Below are positions 6,708-13,263 of a DNA stretch of 13,336 nucleotides, piece after piece (positions within the stretch are counted from its first letter, which is position 1; the number at the start of each line of letters is the position of its first letter). The stretch lies in contig CBDUUP010000089.1 of the NCBI GenBank assembly GCA_965370435.1, forward strand, positions 1 to 13,336. The letters run 5' to 3'. The notes beneath the pieces were generated by a model. It saw only the letters and a list, made by a program, of their open reading frames with translations, had not been told where the DNA came from and did not search any database. Origin of the DNA: CBDUUP01 sp965370435 (lineage in GTDB: Bacteria > Chloroflexota > Anaerolineae > Anaerolineales > UBA11579). The position numbers were made by a program, and so were the translations under genes.

Positions 6708-7595
6708 CTATTGTTTCTTTTCCAGCTTGCGTTGCCGGTTAATTTTCCTTATCGCTCTTTTCGCTGCTTCACGCACCTCAGGATCAATATCTTCTGCGGC
6801 GATTTCTTTTAGCAAACCGGGAATATCAGGATCTTTATGGCCTATTTGCTCAAGGGTCCAAATTGCTCGTAAGCGGTTAGAAGAATAACCACTTTGTAAT
6901 TCTATCTTACGTCTCTCAATTTCTTTCTGGGCTAACTCAAAATTTGAAGGCGCACTGGCCTTAACAAAAACCAATTCTATGGTAGCAAGTAATTCAGCAG
7001 GCATGTAAGGTTTGTTTATTACAGTGCCGAACTCCTCGACTTTGTCTAGCATTTCCTTGCTAATGACTACTGTAGATATAATAATTGGAATGTTTCCCCT
7101 CAATGCTCGGGCGATCTCACAGACCCTTATCCCTGAATCTCTCCCTCGCACAACTTCATCAGTATCCAATCCGAAAGGCATCATTAAATCTGTGATCAAG
7201 AGATCTACCGGTTGATCTGATTTGAGGATTTTAACAGCCTGCGTACCCGTCGTTGCGATAAGAACTTGGAAATTCTCCTCTTTCATCCTATCAATTACAG
7301 GATAGGCATACTCCGGTTCATCGTCTATGAAGAGAATTGTTTTTTGTCGCCCTAGAACATCATCTGTTTGGTCAAATACCTCAGAAGCATGTGCCTGAGG
7401 TTTTTCAGAAGTTGGGCTTTGGTTTCTCAACTTTAATCGCCAAAAAAGCAAGATAACGACGACAACCAACGCCGAAGAAATAAAACTGATCCAGGGTCCA
7501 AATTCGGTGAATATAATGCCAATAATCGAGAGGACTGCAGTCACAACCAACCCGCCCACAATTTCCGGCAGCGCGTCTTGAATTAATTTATTCAT
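6708..7595 (-). CDS. Membrane-anchored receiver-domain protein with C-terminal HEAT-like region
   Basis: 295 residues. Two membrane helices (about 11-30 and 35-52) are followed by a linker and a receiver domain (86-210). The receiver carries Asp91/Asp92, phosphoacceptor Asp136 in LLITDLMMP, Ser174/Thr175 and Lys195 in NKPYMP, so the phosphorylation site looks intact. Residues 235-285 form helix pairs like a HEAT repeat (RLRAIWTLEQIG, then DPEVREAAKRAIRKI). There is no DNA-binding or enzymatic output domain, so signalling by protein contact is inferred. No histidine kinase is in the window. Hand counts on two lines of this gene give about 40-43% GC against 68% on one cofE line, so it differs from its neighbours and may have been acquired. 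ATG at 7595 has a GAGGA ribosome binding site. Confidence 0.8.
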   Translation of the reverse strand: MNKLIQDALPEIVGGLVVTAVLSIIGIIFTEFGPWISFISSALVVVVILLFWRLKLRNQSPTSEKPQAHASEVFDQTDDVLGRQKTILFIDDEPEYAYPVIDRMKEENFQVLIATTGTQAVKILKSDQPVDLLITDLMMPFGLDTDEVVRGRDSGIRVCEIARALRGNIPIIISTVVISKEMLDKVEEFGTVINKPYMPAELLATIELVFVKASAPSNFELAQKEIERRKIELQSGYSSNRLRAIWTLEQIGHKDPDIPGLLKEIAAEDIDPEVREAAKRAIRKINRQRKLEKKQ

Positions 7596-7630
7596 AATTC
7601 CTCAGGTTTTCAAATTGCGCTATTTTTCTA

Positions 7631-7659
7631 AGTATACTGAATAGTGAGCATATGTTCAA
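7631..7659 (-). promoter_or_regulatory. Candidate promoter for the receiver/HEAT gene run
   Basis: On the minus strand TTGAAC (7654-7659) and TATACT (7631-7636) are separated by 17 bases, in the 66-base gap after cofE. It would start a transcript about 30 bases before the ATG at 7595 and could drive the receiver, 2H, PPase-like, PPOX, nitroreductase and cofD genes. Confidence 0.5.
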
Positions 7660-7661
7660 TC

Positions 7662-8429
7662 CTACCGGAATAGATCCTGATCCTCAGGCCGCAGCAATTC
7701 CTCCAGGCTCCCTTCCCGTAGCGGATAAGGGAACCCGCGCGCATGCACCACCGGCGTCCCCTCCGCGGCCTGGCCCATCACCAGGGAAGCCGCCGCCGCC
7801 AACTCGTCCGCCGCCCCCACCTGGGTGACTTTCAATTCATAGTTGAACAAATCCGGCCAGCCCCGCATGTCCACCAGCCCGGGCATCCCGGAGAGGCCGA
7901 TAGTCACCCCCTCGGTCCCCATCCGCCAGGCCCGCCCGTGCGAATCGATGATGAGCGTCCCCAACCGCGCCCCGCTGGCTACTTCTAGCTTGCTGCGTAT
8001 CTCCGCCGCCGAAGCGTCGGCGTCCTCCGGCAGGAGCAAATACCACTCCTCCGTCAGGCCTCCCTCCCCCCGCACGTTGGAATGGTCGATCCCCGCGTTG
8101 GCGCACACAAAATCCTTCCGGTGCTCGACGATGATGAGACCAGGACGAGTCCGCAAGACCGCCTTGCTCTCCTGGAGGATCAACTCCACCAGGCGGGGGT
8201 CTTTCTCCGTGCGGGCCGCCAATTCCTCCGCCTCCGGCGAGGGCTTCACGTAGGCCAGATTGACCAGCCGCCCCTCCGCCTTGGAGACAATCTTCTGAGC
8301 CAACACCAGGATGTCTCCATCCACCAAAGTGATCTCAGCCCGTTCCAAAGCCTGCAAAATGATCTCAGACAAATCGTCGCCCGGCCGGATCAAGGGGAAC
8401 TCAGGGAGAGGGGTCAGGGTGAGCGTCAT
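7662..8429 (-). CDS. cofE: Coenzyme F420-0:L-glutamate ligase (CofE)
   Basis: 255 residues, the size of the single-domain enzyme. CofE uses GTP to add L-glutamate to F420-0 by gamma-linkage. Seen motifs are LVLAQKIVSKAEGR (41-54), FVCANAGIDHSNV (107-119) with metal-ligand Asp115, IDSHGRAWRMG (161-171) with Asp162, and the glycine-rich IGLSGMPGLVDMRG (177-190). The C-terminal nitroreductase domain found in actinobacterial FbiB is absent, and a separate protein of that type is encoded at 4783-5391. The ATG at 8429 is one base after the npdG stop, so the two are translationally coupled. Confidence 0.94.
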   Translation of the reverse strand: MTLTLTPLPEFPLIRPGDDLSEIILQALERAEITLVDGDILVLAQKIVSKAEGRLVNLAYVKPSPEAEELAARTEKDPRLVELILQESKAVLRTRPGLIIVEHRKDFVCANAGIDHSNVRGEGGLTEEWYLLLPEDADASAAEIRSKLEVASGARLGTLIIDSHGRAWRMGTEGVTIGLSGMPGLVDMRGWPDLFNYELKVTQVGAADELAAAASLVMGQAAEGTPVVHARGFPYPLREGSLEELLRPEDQDLFR

Positions 8430-8430
8430 T

Positions 8431-9090
8431 TCAGCCTTCTACGCCAGTCAACCGGATGGAGGGATGCCCACCGTAATGCTTGATGATCCTGAACAGCAGC
8501 AGGGTCAACCCTTCGACCACCACCGCGTCGTCCAGGTCCCCGGCGTAGTAGCCCCGCATCCCGGCCGCCTCGGTGAGCCTGATGACCTCCTCCGCCGCCT
8601 CAACATCATCCGCGCAGACCAGCACGTCCACGTCCAACGACTCTCCCAATTTTTTCTTCAAGATACGCGCCGGGACGTTCTGGAACGCCGCCACCACCCG
8701 CGCCCCCTCGCCCAAGATGTCCTGCGCGGCTCGTCCCGCAGAAGGCGCACCCGGCGGTTTGGGGTCGGCGAAGTCCACCCGCACGGTGGCATCCACCAGG
8801 ATCTTGCCCTGCAGGTCATCCTTGAGGCCCTCCAACGCGCTCTGATGGGCCGACTGCACCACCGTCAGCACGCAGATATCGGCCCGCCGAGCCGCCTCGC
8901 CGTTCTCCATCCCCTCGATTGTCTCAATCTCCAATTTCTCATTCAACTCCGCGGCCACCCGCTGGGCCTTCTCCGCCTGCCGCGAACCGATGATGACTTT
9001 ATACCCCGCCGTCGCCCACCGCATCGCCAACCCCGGCCCCTCCTTCCCGGTCCCCCCCAATACCGCAATCGTCATAATCTTATGTTCCAT
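8431..9090 (-). CDS. npdG: NADPH-dependent F420 reductase (NpdG/Fno family)
   Basis: 219 residues. It belongs to the family that passes hydride between NADP(H) and F420. The N-terminal Rossmann fold shows AVLGGTGKEGPG (9-20) and IIGSR (33-37), where the Ser-Arg after the second strand favours NADP. The later VAAFQNVPA matches the conserved family segment near the F420 site. ATG at 9090 has AAGGAG about 7 bases before it; a second ATG five codons in has none. The leader directly upstream of this ribosome binding site is the 9-bp array at 9102-9164. cofE follows after a single base, so this pair forms an operon. Confidence 0.9.
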   Translation of the reverse strand: MEHKIMTIAVLGGTGKEGPGLAMRWATAGYKVIIGSRQAEKAQRVAAELNEKLEIETIEGMENGEAARRADICVLTVVQSAHQSALEGLKDDLQGKILVDATVRVDFADPKPPGAPSAGRAAQDILGEGARVVAAFQNVPARILKKKLGESLDVDVLVCADDVEAAEEVIRLTEAAGMRGYYAGDLDDAVVVEGLTLLLFRIIKHYGGHPSIRLTGVEG

Positions 9091-9101
9091 GATAGCTCCT
9101 T

Positions 9102-9164
9102 TTGGTCTTAGAGGTCGAATTGGTCTTACTAGTCTAACTAGTCTTATTGGTCCTACTTGTCAAT
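9102..9164. repeat. 9-bp tandem array in the npdG leader
   Basis: Six contiguous 9-bp units cover 9102-9155, with plus-strand consensus TTGGTCTTA: TTGGTCTTA, GAGGTCGAA, TTGGTCTTA, CTAGTCTAA, CTAGTCTTA, TTGGTCCTA. A seventh weak unit runs to 9164. The phase is strict, and GTC is kept at the same place in every unit. The transcript-side end abuts the npdG ribosome binding site at about 9096-9101. Confidence 0.75.
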
Positions 9165-9202
9165 CCACTTGAACCCTCAACGACCTGATGACCATCCGAC
9201 TA

Positions 9203-9242
9203 TCCAACTGCCCAACTACCCAACTACCCAACTACCCAACTA
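9203..9242. repeat. 8-bp tandem array with G-quadruplex potential at the ssnA stop
   Basis: One TCCAACTG unit is followed by four exact CCCAACTA units (9211-9242). On the ssnA transcript strand this gives four GGG tracts with TAGTT loops (9237 down to 9211), a regular quadruplex pattern. The last ssnA codons GTT GGG and the stop TAG (9232-9234) are part of the first unit. Confidence 0.85.
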
Positions 9243-10572
9243 AATACCTATTGTATCGCTCCCATACCTTTGGCGCTAACTCCCTCCCCCGCGCCGCGAT
9301 CTCGGCCTCGTCCAGGGTCAGTAACTCCCGGTCGCTCATCAAGACTTGCCCGCCCACGATGGTGGTCGTCACCATGCTCTCGTGGAAGCCGAAGAGGATG
9401 TGCCAGGGCAGGTTGCCCGCCGTCAGCGGGGTGTAGGGATGATAGTCCACGAAAATAATATCTGCCTGCGCGCCCTGGGTCAATACGCCCAGCGGCGCAT
9501 CGGGGAATAGAACCCCCGCCAACGCAGCATTGTTGTAAACTGCCATCTGCGCCACGTCGGCGCCGTTCATCCGCCGCGGGTCGCGATGGTGGAGCTTGTG
9601 CACCAGATAAGCGGTCTTCCACTCCTCCCACATAGCGTTGCCCATCCCGTCATTCCCCAGACAGACCTTCACCCCAGCCGCCATCATCGCTTCCACATCC
9701 GCCACCCCCACCCCGTTGTTCATGTTGGAGCGCGGCTGGTGCGTCACCCAGGTCCTGGTCTCGGCCAGCAAGTCCATCTCAGCCTCGTCCACATGCACCG
9801 CATGGACCGCGATACTCTCCGGCCCCAACAGACCGTGCTTATTCAAGCGTTCCACCACCCGCATGCCGGATTTCGCCAGACTGTCCTCCTGATCGACCTG
9901 GTGTTCGGCCACGTGGACGTGAAAGCCCACCCCCTCCGGCGCGGCCTCCCGGCAAGCCTCCAGGGTCTGGTCGCTGAGAGTCAAGCTGGCGTGCAAACCA
10001 AAGGTGGCCGCGATCCGCGGATGCTTCTGGGCCGCCTTGATGAAGCGCACGTTCTCGGCGATCCCCGCCTTCGCTTTGGCCTCCCCGTCCCGGTCGGTGA
10101 CCTCGTAGCACAGCGCGGCCCGCACCCCGGCCTGCTCGATCGCCTCGGCCAACACGTCCAGAGAACCATCAATCGCATTGGGTGAGGCGTGATGGTCAAT
10201 CAAGGTGGTCGTCCCGTGCTTGATAGCATCCACCAACGCCACCAACGCCGAAACCCTGACATCCTCCTCGGTAAGCGACTTATCCAGCGGCCACCAGAGC
10301 TTATTCAGGATTTCAGGGAAGTCCTGGGGCGCATCTCCGGGGATCGCCATCCCCCGCGCAAAGGCCCCATAGAAATGGGTATGGGCGCAGATATTCCCCG
10401 GCATCACATACTGCCCCCCGGCGTCCACCCGCTCCGCCTCCGGGTACTGGGCCAACAATTCATCCTGCGGCCCCAGCGCGCCTATCTTGCCCGCCTCGAT
10501 ATAAAGCGCATGGCCTTCCACTATCCGATTTTCACCCTCCCAAGTTATCAACTTTCCATTAGTAATCAACAT
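9232..10572 (-). CDS. ssnA: SsnA-type aminohydrolase (amidohydrolase superfamily)
   Basis: 446 residues, full length. The whole sequence fits the SsnA branch of the amidohydrolase/deaminase superfamily. Metal-site residues are H64-x-H66 (HTHFYGAFARG), H220 with E223 (HVHVAEH), H257/H260 and D308 (LGNDG). Family stretches such as LCYEVTDRDGE (154-164) and FGLHASLTLSD (191-201) are kept. SsnA-like proteins are found with selenium-dependent molybdenum hydroxylase gene clusters; their substrate is not firmly known, and no such hydroxylase is in this window. ATG at 10572 has GGAG (10580-10583) 7 bases before it. The stop codon lies inside an 8-bp tandem array. A different deaminase specificity (purine or triazine type) is possible. 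Confidence 0.85.
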   Translation of the reverse strand: MLITNGKLITWEGENRIVEGHALYIEAGKIGALGPQDELLAQYPEAERVDAGGQYVMPGNICAHTHFYGAFARGMAIPGDAPQDFPEILNKLWWPLDKSLTEEDVRVSALVALVDAIKHGTTTLIDHHASPNAIDGSLDVLAEAIEQAGVRAALCYEVTDRDGEAKAKAGIAENVRFIKAAQKHPRIAATFGLHASLTLSDQTLEACREAAPEGVGFHVHVAEHQVDQEDSLAKSGMRVVERLNKHGLLGPESIAVHAVHVDEAEMDLLAETRTWVTHQPRSNMNNGVGVADVEAMMAAGVKVCLGNDGMGNAMWEEWKTAYLVHKLHHRDPRRMNGADVAQMAVYNNAALAGVLFPDAPLGVLTQGAQADIIFVDYHPYTPLTAGNLPWHILFGFHESMVTTTIVGGQVLMSDRELLTLDEAEIAARGRELAPKVWERYNRYLVG

Positions 10573-10659
10573 CCTCTCACTCCAATCAACCTAAACCTCT
10601 GCCCAAGTCTCGCACCTAATAATCAGATTGACTATACGCAATTCGACGCACCTTATCTC

Positions 10660-10716
10660 TTTTCACTGTCCACTACCCACTATTCACCAATCACTTATCA
10701 CCTAATCACTATTCAC
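10660..10716. repeat. 7-bp tandem array after the Nudix gene
   Basis: Eight contiguous units on the plus strand, each ending in CAC: TTTTCAC, TGTCCAC, TACCCAC, TATTCAC, CAATCAC, TTATCAC, CTAATCAC (8 bp) and TATTCAC. On the Nudix transcript each unit starts GTG, and the array begins 8 bases after the stop codon. The plus strand here is almost free of G. The rest of the gap to ssnA, 10573-10659, shows no promoter that I can support. Confidence 0.75.
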
Positions 10717-10724
10717 CTTCTCCC

Positions 10725-11354
10725 TCAATCAAACACCGTCGCAATCCCCGGATCACCCAACGCCGCGAACGCATCCTCAATGTGCCGCGCCTTGGTGCGC
10801 TCACCGGCGAAGTTGGCCGGGATCTCCTCCCGCCCATAGAAAGCCACCTCGGTTGTCTCCATGCTGGTACGCGCCTCCCCGCCGACGATCTCACACAAAA
10901 ATATAATCTTGAACGCGTGGAAAAGTTCCAGCGGCCTGATGCGGTTGGCATCATAAACCCCGATCACCTTCTTGGCGCGCACCTCGAAACCAGCCTCCTC
11001 CATGGTCTCCCGCTCAGCGGCCTCAGAGGGCACGTCGCCCACGTCGGCCCAGCCCCCCGGCAGACACCAGCCCCCATCCATCGCCTCCCGCACCATCAAT
11101 ATCTTGCCCTCCCGGAAGGCCGCCGCCCGCACGTCCACCTTGGGCGTGGCGTAGCCCATCTGCTCCCGGCAGACCTCCGCCAGCGTGTCGGTCTCTATGC
11201 CAGTATGCGTGCCGACCATCTCTGCGGCGATGTCCATCAGACAGGCGAAGCGCTCCCGCTGGAATTCGTTCTTGGAGAAAGCGTCGCTGGTTTGCGCCAG
11301 GGCCTGAATCTCACGCGCCCAGGCCAGCCATTGAGGAGGGGTCTCGTCAGTCAT
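10725..11354 (-). CDS. Nudix hydrolase with N-terminal Nudix_N-type domain
   Basis: 209 residues from the ATG at 11354, which has GGAG 5 bases upstream; a GTG 51 bases further up stays in frame but lacks a ribosome binding site. Residues 1-65 match the helical N-terminal domain of the YjhB-like group (TPPQWLAWAREIQALAQT, then NEFQRERF). The Nudix box is at 100-122: GGWADVGDVPSEAAERETM then EEAG, with the catalytic RE-x2-EE intact and Asp at the first two acidic positions, as is common in this group. Relatives split nucleoside diphosphate derivatives such as ADP-ribose; the substrate here is not certain. Confidence 0.88.
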   Translation of the reverse strand: MTDETPPQWLAWAREIQALAQTSDAFSKNEFQRERFACLMDIAAEMVGTHTGIETDTLAEVCREQMGYATPKVDVRAAAFREGKILMVREAMDGGWCLPGGWADVGDVPSEAAERETMEEAGFEVRAKKVIGVYDANRIRPLELFHAFKIIFLCEIVGGEARTSMETTEVAFYGREEIPANFAGERTKARHIEDAFAALGDPGIATVFD

Positions 11355-11694
11355 TAAATCTCCGTTTCTCTTCACGCTGAAATAGGCTTTTCCCGCCCGG
11401 TTCACCCAGGTTTCCGATAGGGTTTGACAAGATTCAATAGTGGTGATTCTAACATGGAAAAACTGTCAGGTTTTTTCCGATTGCATGAAAACAACCCTCA
11501 CCCCGCCGTTCTTGGCCTGCGGCCTCGAACGGCAGCGGCCACTGCCCCCGCCCCTCTCTCTTCCAACGAGCGGGGTGAGAGTGAAACCCTTGCTCCCAAT
11601 GGCCTTTAACTGTACTATAGAATTGACCCTCCGACTTCGAGTCGTCATCGCGCCAGGGATGAACACAAATGGCCCCCCACCTATGGGCATGAAC
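11355..11694. other. Gap between the Nudix gene and the tRNA promoter
   Basis: About 340 bases without a credible gene. It holds the structured element at 11497-11579. A TAGAAT on the minus strand near 11446-11451 could be a -10 for the Nudix gene, but no -35 stands at the right distance. Open frames here on the plus strand have no ribosome binding site and no recognisable product. Confidence 0.5.
11497..11579. repeat. REP-like nested palindromic element
   Basis: Outer arms CTCACCCCGC (11497-11506) and GCGGGGTGAG (11570-11579) are perfect complements. Inside, GCCGTTC (11505-11511) pairs with GAACGGC (11527-11533), with GGCC/GGCC further in, and GCAG/CTGC forms a second small hairpin. GC-rich nested hairpins between genes are typical of REP/BIME-type or small MITE elements. 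Confidence 0.5.
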
Positions 11695-11723
11695 CCTGAA
11701 AAAAGCTCCTTTTACGGTATAAT
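11695..11723 (+). promoter_or_regulatory. tRNA-Lys promoter
   Basis: CTGAAA (11695-11700) and a perfect TATAAT (11718-11723) are separated by 17 bases, ending 9 bases before the mature tRNA 5' end. The fit to a sigma70-type stable RNA promoter is good. Confidence 0.7.
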
Positions 11724-11732
11724 TACGGCCAC

Positions 11733-11805
<73 letters not shown>

Positions 11806-11890
11806 CCTGAAAATGTGGGGAGAATACATACGAATACCCCCCATATATTGTGTTTTTCAGACCTACTCAGAGAGCAGATCGTATTCTTCG

Positions 11891-11909
11891 CTGCAATTCT
11901 GCTGCAATT
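11891..11909. repeat. Direct repeat, possible integrase arm-type sites
   Basis: CTGCAATT occurs at 11891-11898 and again at 11902-11909, exactly 11 bases apart, about one helical turn, in the gap between tRNA-Lys and the integrase end. Tyrosine integrases often bind short direct repeats here. Two copies only, so this is weak. Confidence 0.35.
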
Positions 11910-11928
11910 ATGGGGTTGAAATGTCAGA

Positions 11929-12219
11929 TTATTCATTTGGTCCTTCCAATGATTCTACACTTGCGGCATGGATTACTTTTTGAGTCGGATCTACGAAAAT
12001 TTTGATCGGCGTCAATAGTTCATCCAGTTTTTCTGCGGCTTCTTTTTGCATCGTTGGTAGCACGTGAGAGTAAATACGTAAGGTTGTGGAGATGTCTGAG
12101 TGACCTAGCCGTTCAGAAACCACTTTAGTATGAATATTCTCGAGCAACATCAAAGTGGCTGCTGTGTGTCGAAGATCGTGGAACCGAACCTCGGGCAGAT
12201 CGGCTTTTCTTATAATAGA
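11929..12219 (-). pseudogene. Tyrosine recombinase (phage-type integrase), C-terminal remnant
   Basis: 96 residues plus stop in an open frame that runs straight into the insertion sequence. It contains the C-terminal catalytic boxes: PEVRFHDLRHTAATL with the His-x-x-Arg box, ERLGHSDISTTLRIYSHV with the second His and the tyrosine nucleophile, then a polar tail. The N-terminal DNA-binding domain and the first catalytic Arg are missing, so it cannot be active alone. Removing the insertion at its TAGATA/TAAATA flanks joins the frame to residues ending LINNRYI from the right flank (before SIIRKADLP). That is plausible for an integrase, but a stop lies a few codons further upstream, so the gene was broken or heavily decayed in any case. 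It stands next to tRNA-Lys, the usual place for an element's integrase. Confidence 0.85.
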
Positions 12220-12238
12220 TAGGCCTTACGCAGTTGAA
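12220..12238 (+). repeat. Left terminal inverted repeat of the IS
   Basis: 19 bases complementary to 13245-13263 without mismatch. The transposase stop codon (12226-12228) lies inside it, so the repeat encodes the last residues Ser-Thr-Ala. Confidence 0.95.
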
Positions 12239-13221
12239 GGCAGAAAATAGAGAGGATCTGCCAAATAGGCACGAATAGCATCACGAATGATAACTTGTTT
12301 AGCCTCAAACCAGGAGGTGCCGGACTTCAATCGATAGATTTCCAAACGCAAATAAGCTCGGATAGCAAAAGCGATATGGTTGCTTTGAGCAATGCCCAAA
12401 CGGAAACGCCCGCGCTCGATACCAGTGGTCTGCTTCAATCCCTGATGGTAAACCTCGATTTGCCAGGCATCCAGGGCAAAAAAGGCACACTGCTCAATGG
12501 ACATCTCCATAATGCTGGTGGCCCAGTATTCAAAGTCGCCGTTTTTGGCGACCGTCTTGAAAACTTTGACCCAGCCATATCCTTTGAGATGTGCCTTGAG
12601 GCCATGGGCGGGGATGTGCCACTTGGAAACAGGACGATTGCCGCTACCATCGGGATTGATCAACCGGTTACTTTTCAACTGGGTGAGCCAATGCCAGCCA
12701 TAGTCCCTCACCAGCTTGAGGTTCTCTAAACTAGCGTACCAGCTATCGAAAGCCACCAGTTCAGGCGAAAAACCTCTTTCTTGGGCCTCTCCCAGCATGT
12801 CCCGGAAGTGCTGGTTCTTGGTCAACTCATCTTCCTTCTTGTTGTAGATGCGAAATTCGCAAGGCAATCGTGCTTCACCATCCGTCCACAACAAAGAAAT
12901 CAAGTTGATGCCCTTCACCACCCGGCCATGTTTACCGGACCAGTGCTTGGTGACCAGGTCCATCTTTTGGGCATAAGGTTTGTCCAATGTACTGTCATCG
13001 ATTACCAAGACACTTTGCTGCTTTTCCACAAACGGCTCAACTTCTTTCCATAGAGCCTTGCTGTCAGGAGGCATCCGCTGCAACAGACGAGTGTAGGCGT
13101 CATGCGCAGGCGCAGCTTTTTCTCCTGTTCGCGTCTTAGCTGCCTCTACTGTGCTGAAAACCTTCTGGGCCGCCACTAGGAAATGGATATAATCTAATTC
13201 ATCAACTTTTGCTGCGTTCAT
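12226..13221 (-). CDS. DDE transposase, IS701/IS4-like
   Basis: 331 residues, apparently complete. Candidate catalytic acids are Asp75 or Asp76 in VLVIDDSTLDKPYA, Asp159 in VAFDSWYASLENL, and Glu256 in WQIEVYHQGLKQTTGIERGR, which is the Y-x2-G-x-K-type C1 signature seen in IS4-like superfamilies. A GKHGRVVKGINLISLLWTDG stretch between the first two acids is typical of this group. ATG at 13221 has no clear ribosome binding site; a small TTTAG/CTAAA hairpin sits just upstream (about 13226-13239), which may limit expression. The enzyme cuts and joins the element ends at 12220 and 13263. Confidence 0.92.
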   Translation of the reverse strand: MNAAKVDELDYIHFLVAAQKVFSTVEAAKTRTGEKAAPAHDAYTRLLQRMPPDSKALWKEVEPFVEKQQSVLVIDDSTLDKPYAQKMDLVTKHWSGKHGRVVKGINLISLLWTDGEARLPCEFRIYNKKEDELTKNQHFRDMLGEAQERGFSPELVAFDSWYASLENLKLVRDYGWHWLTQLKSNRLINPDGSGNRPVSKWHIPAHGLKAHLKGYGWVKVFKTVAKNGDFEYWATSIMEMSIEQCAFFALDAWQIEVYHQGLKQTTGIERGRFRLGIAQSNHIAFAIRAYLRLEIYRLKSGTSWFEAKQVIIRDAIRAYLADPLYFLPSTA

Positions 13222-13244
13222 ACGGTTTAGTTTACTAAATCTTG

Positions 13245-13263
13245 TTCAACTGCGTAAGGCCTA
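13245..13263 (-). repeat. Right terminal inverted repeat of the IS
   Basis: 19 bases, the exact reverse complement of 12220-12238. It lies on the upstream side of the transposase, 24 bases before its ATG. Confidence 0.95.

Larger units (their letters stand above)
12220..13263. mobile_element. Complete insertion sequence (1044 bp, 19-bp perfect TIRs)
   Basis: Terminal inverted repeats TAGGCCTTACGCAGTTGAA are identical at both ends (12220-12238 and 13245-13263). They enclose one full-length DDE transposase. Flanks TAGATA (12216-12221) and TAAATA (13262-13267) agree in five of six bases; an exact target duplication longer than TA is not present. Perfect TIRs and an intact gene suggest recent activity. 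The family is uncertain, IS701/IS4-like by transposase sequence. Confidence 0.9.

Noticed and set aside
8082..9111. Plus-strand frames of 133 and 266 residues
   Set aside because: Antisense to npdG and cofE, no ribosome binding site, His/Arg/Pro-rich composition.
9102..9242. CRISPR-like array
   Set aside because: Units are 8-9 bp and contiguous, without spacers, so this is a simple tandem repeat.
11355..11405. GTG start giving a 226-residue Nudix protein
   Set aside because: No ribosome binding site, and the extra 17 residues lie before the family's usual N-terminus; the ATG at 11354 has GGAG well placed.
12295..12729. 144-residue plus-strand frame inside the IS
   Set aside because: Antisense to the transposase catalytic region; no recognisable domain, and this IS type normally carries one gene.
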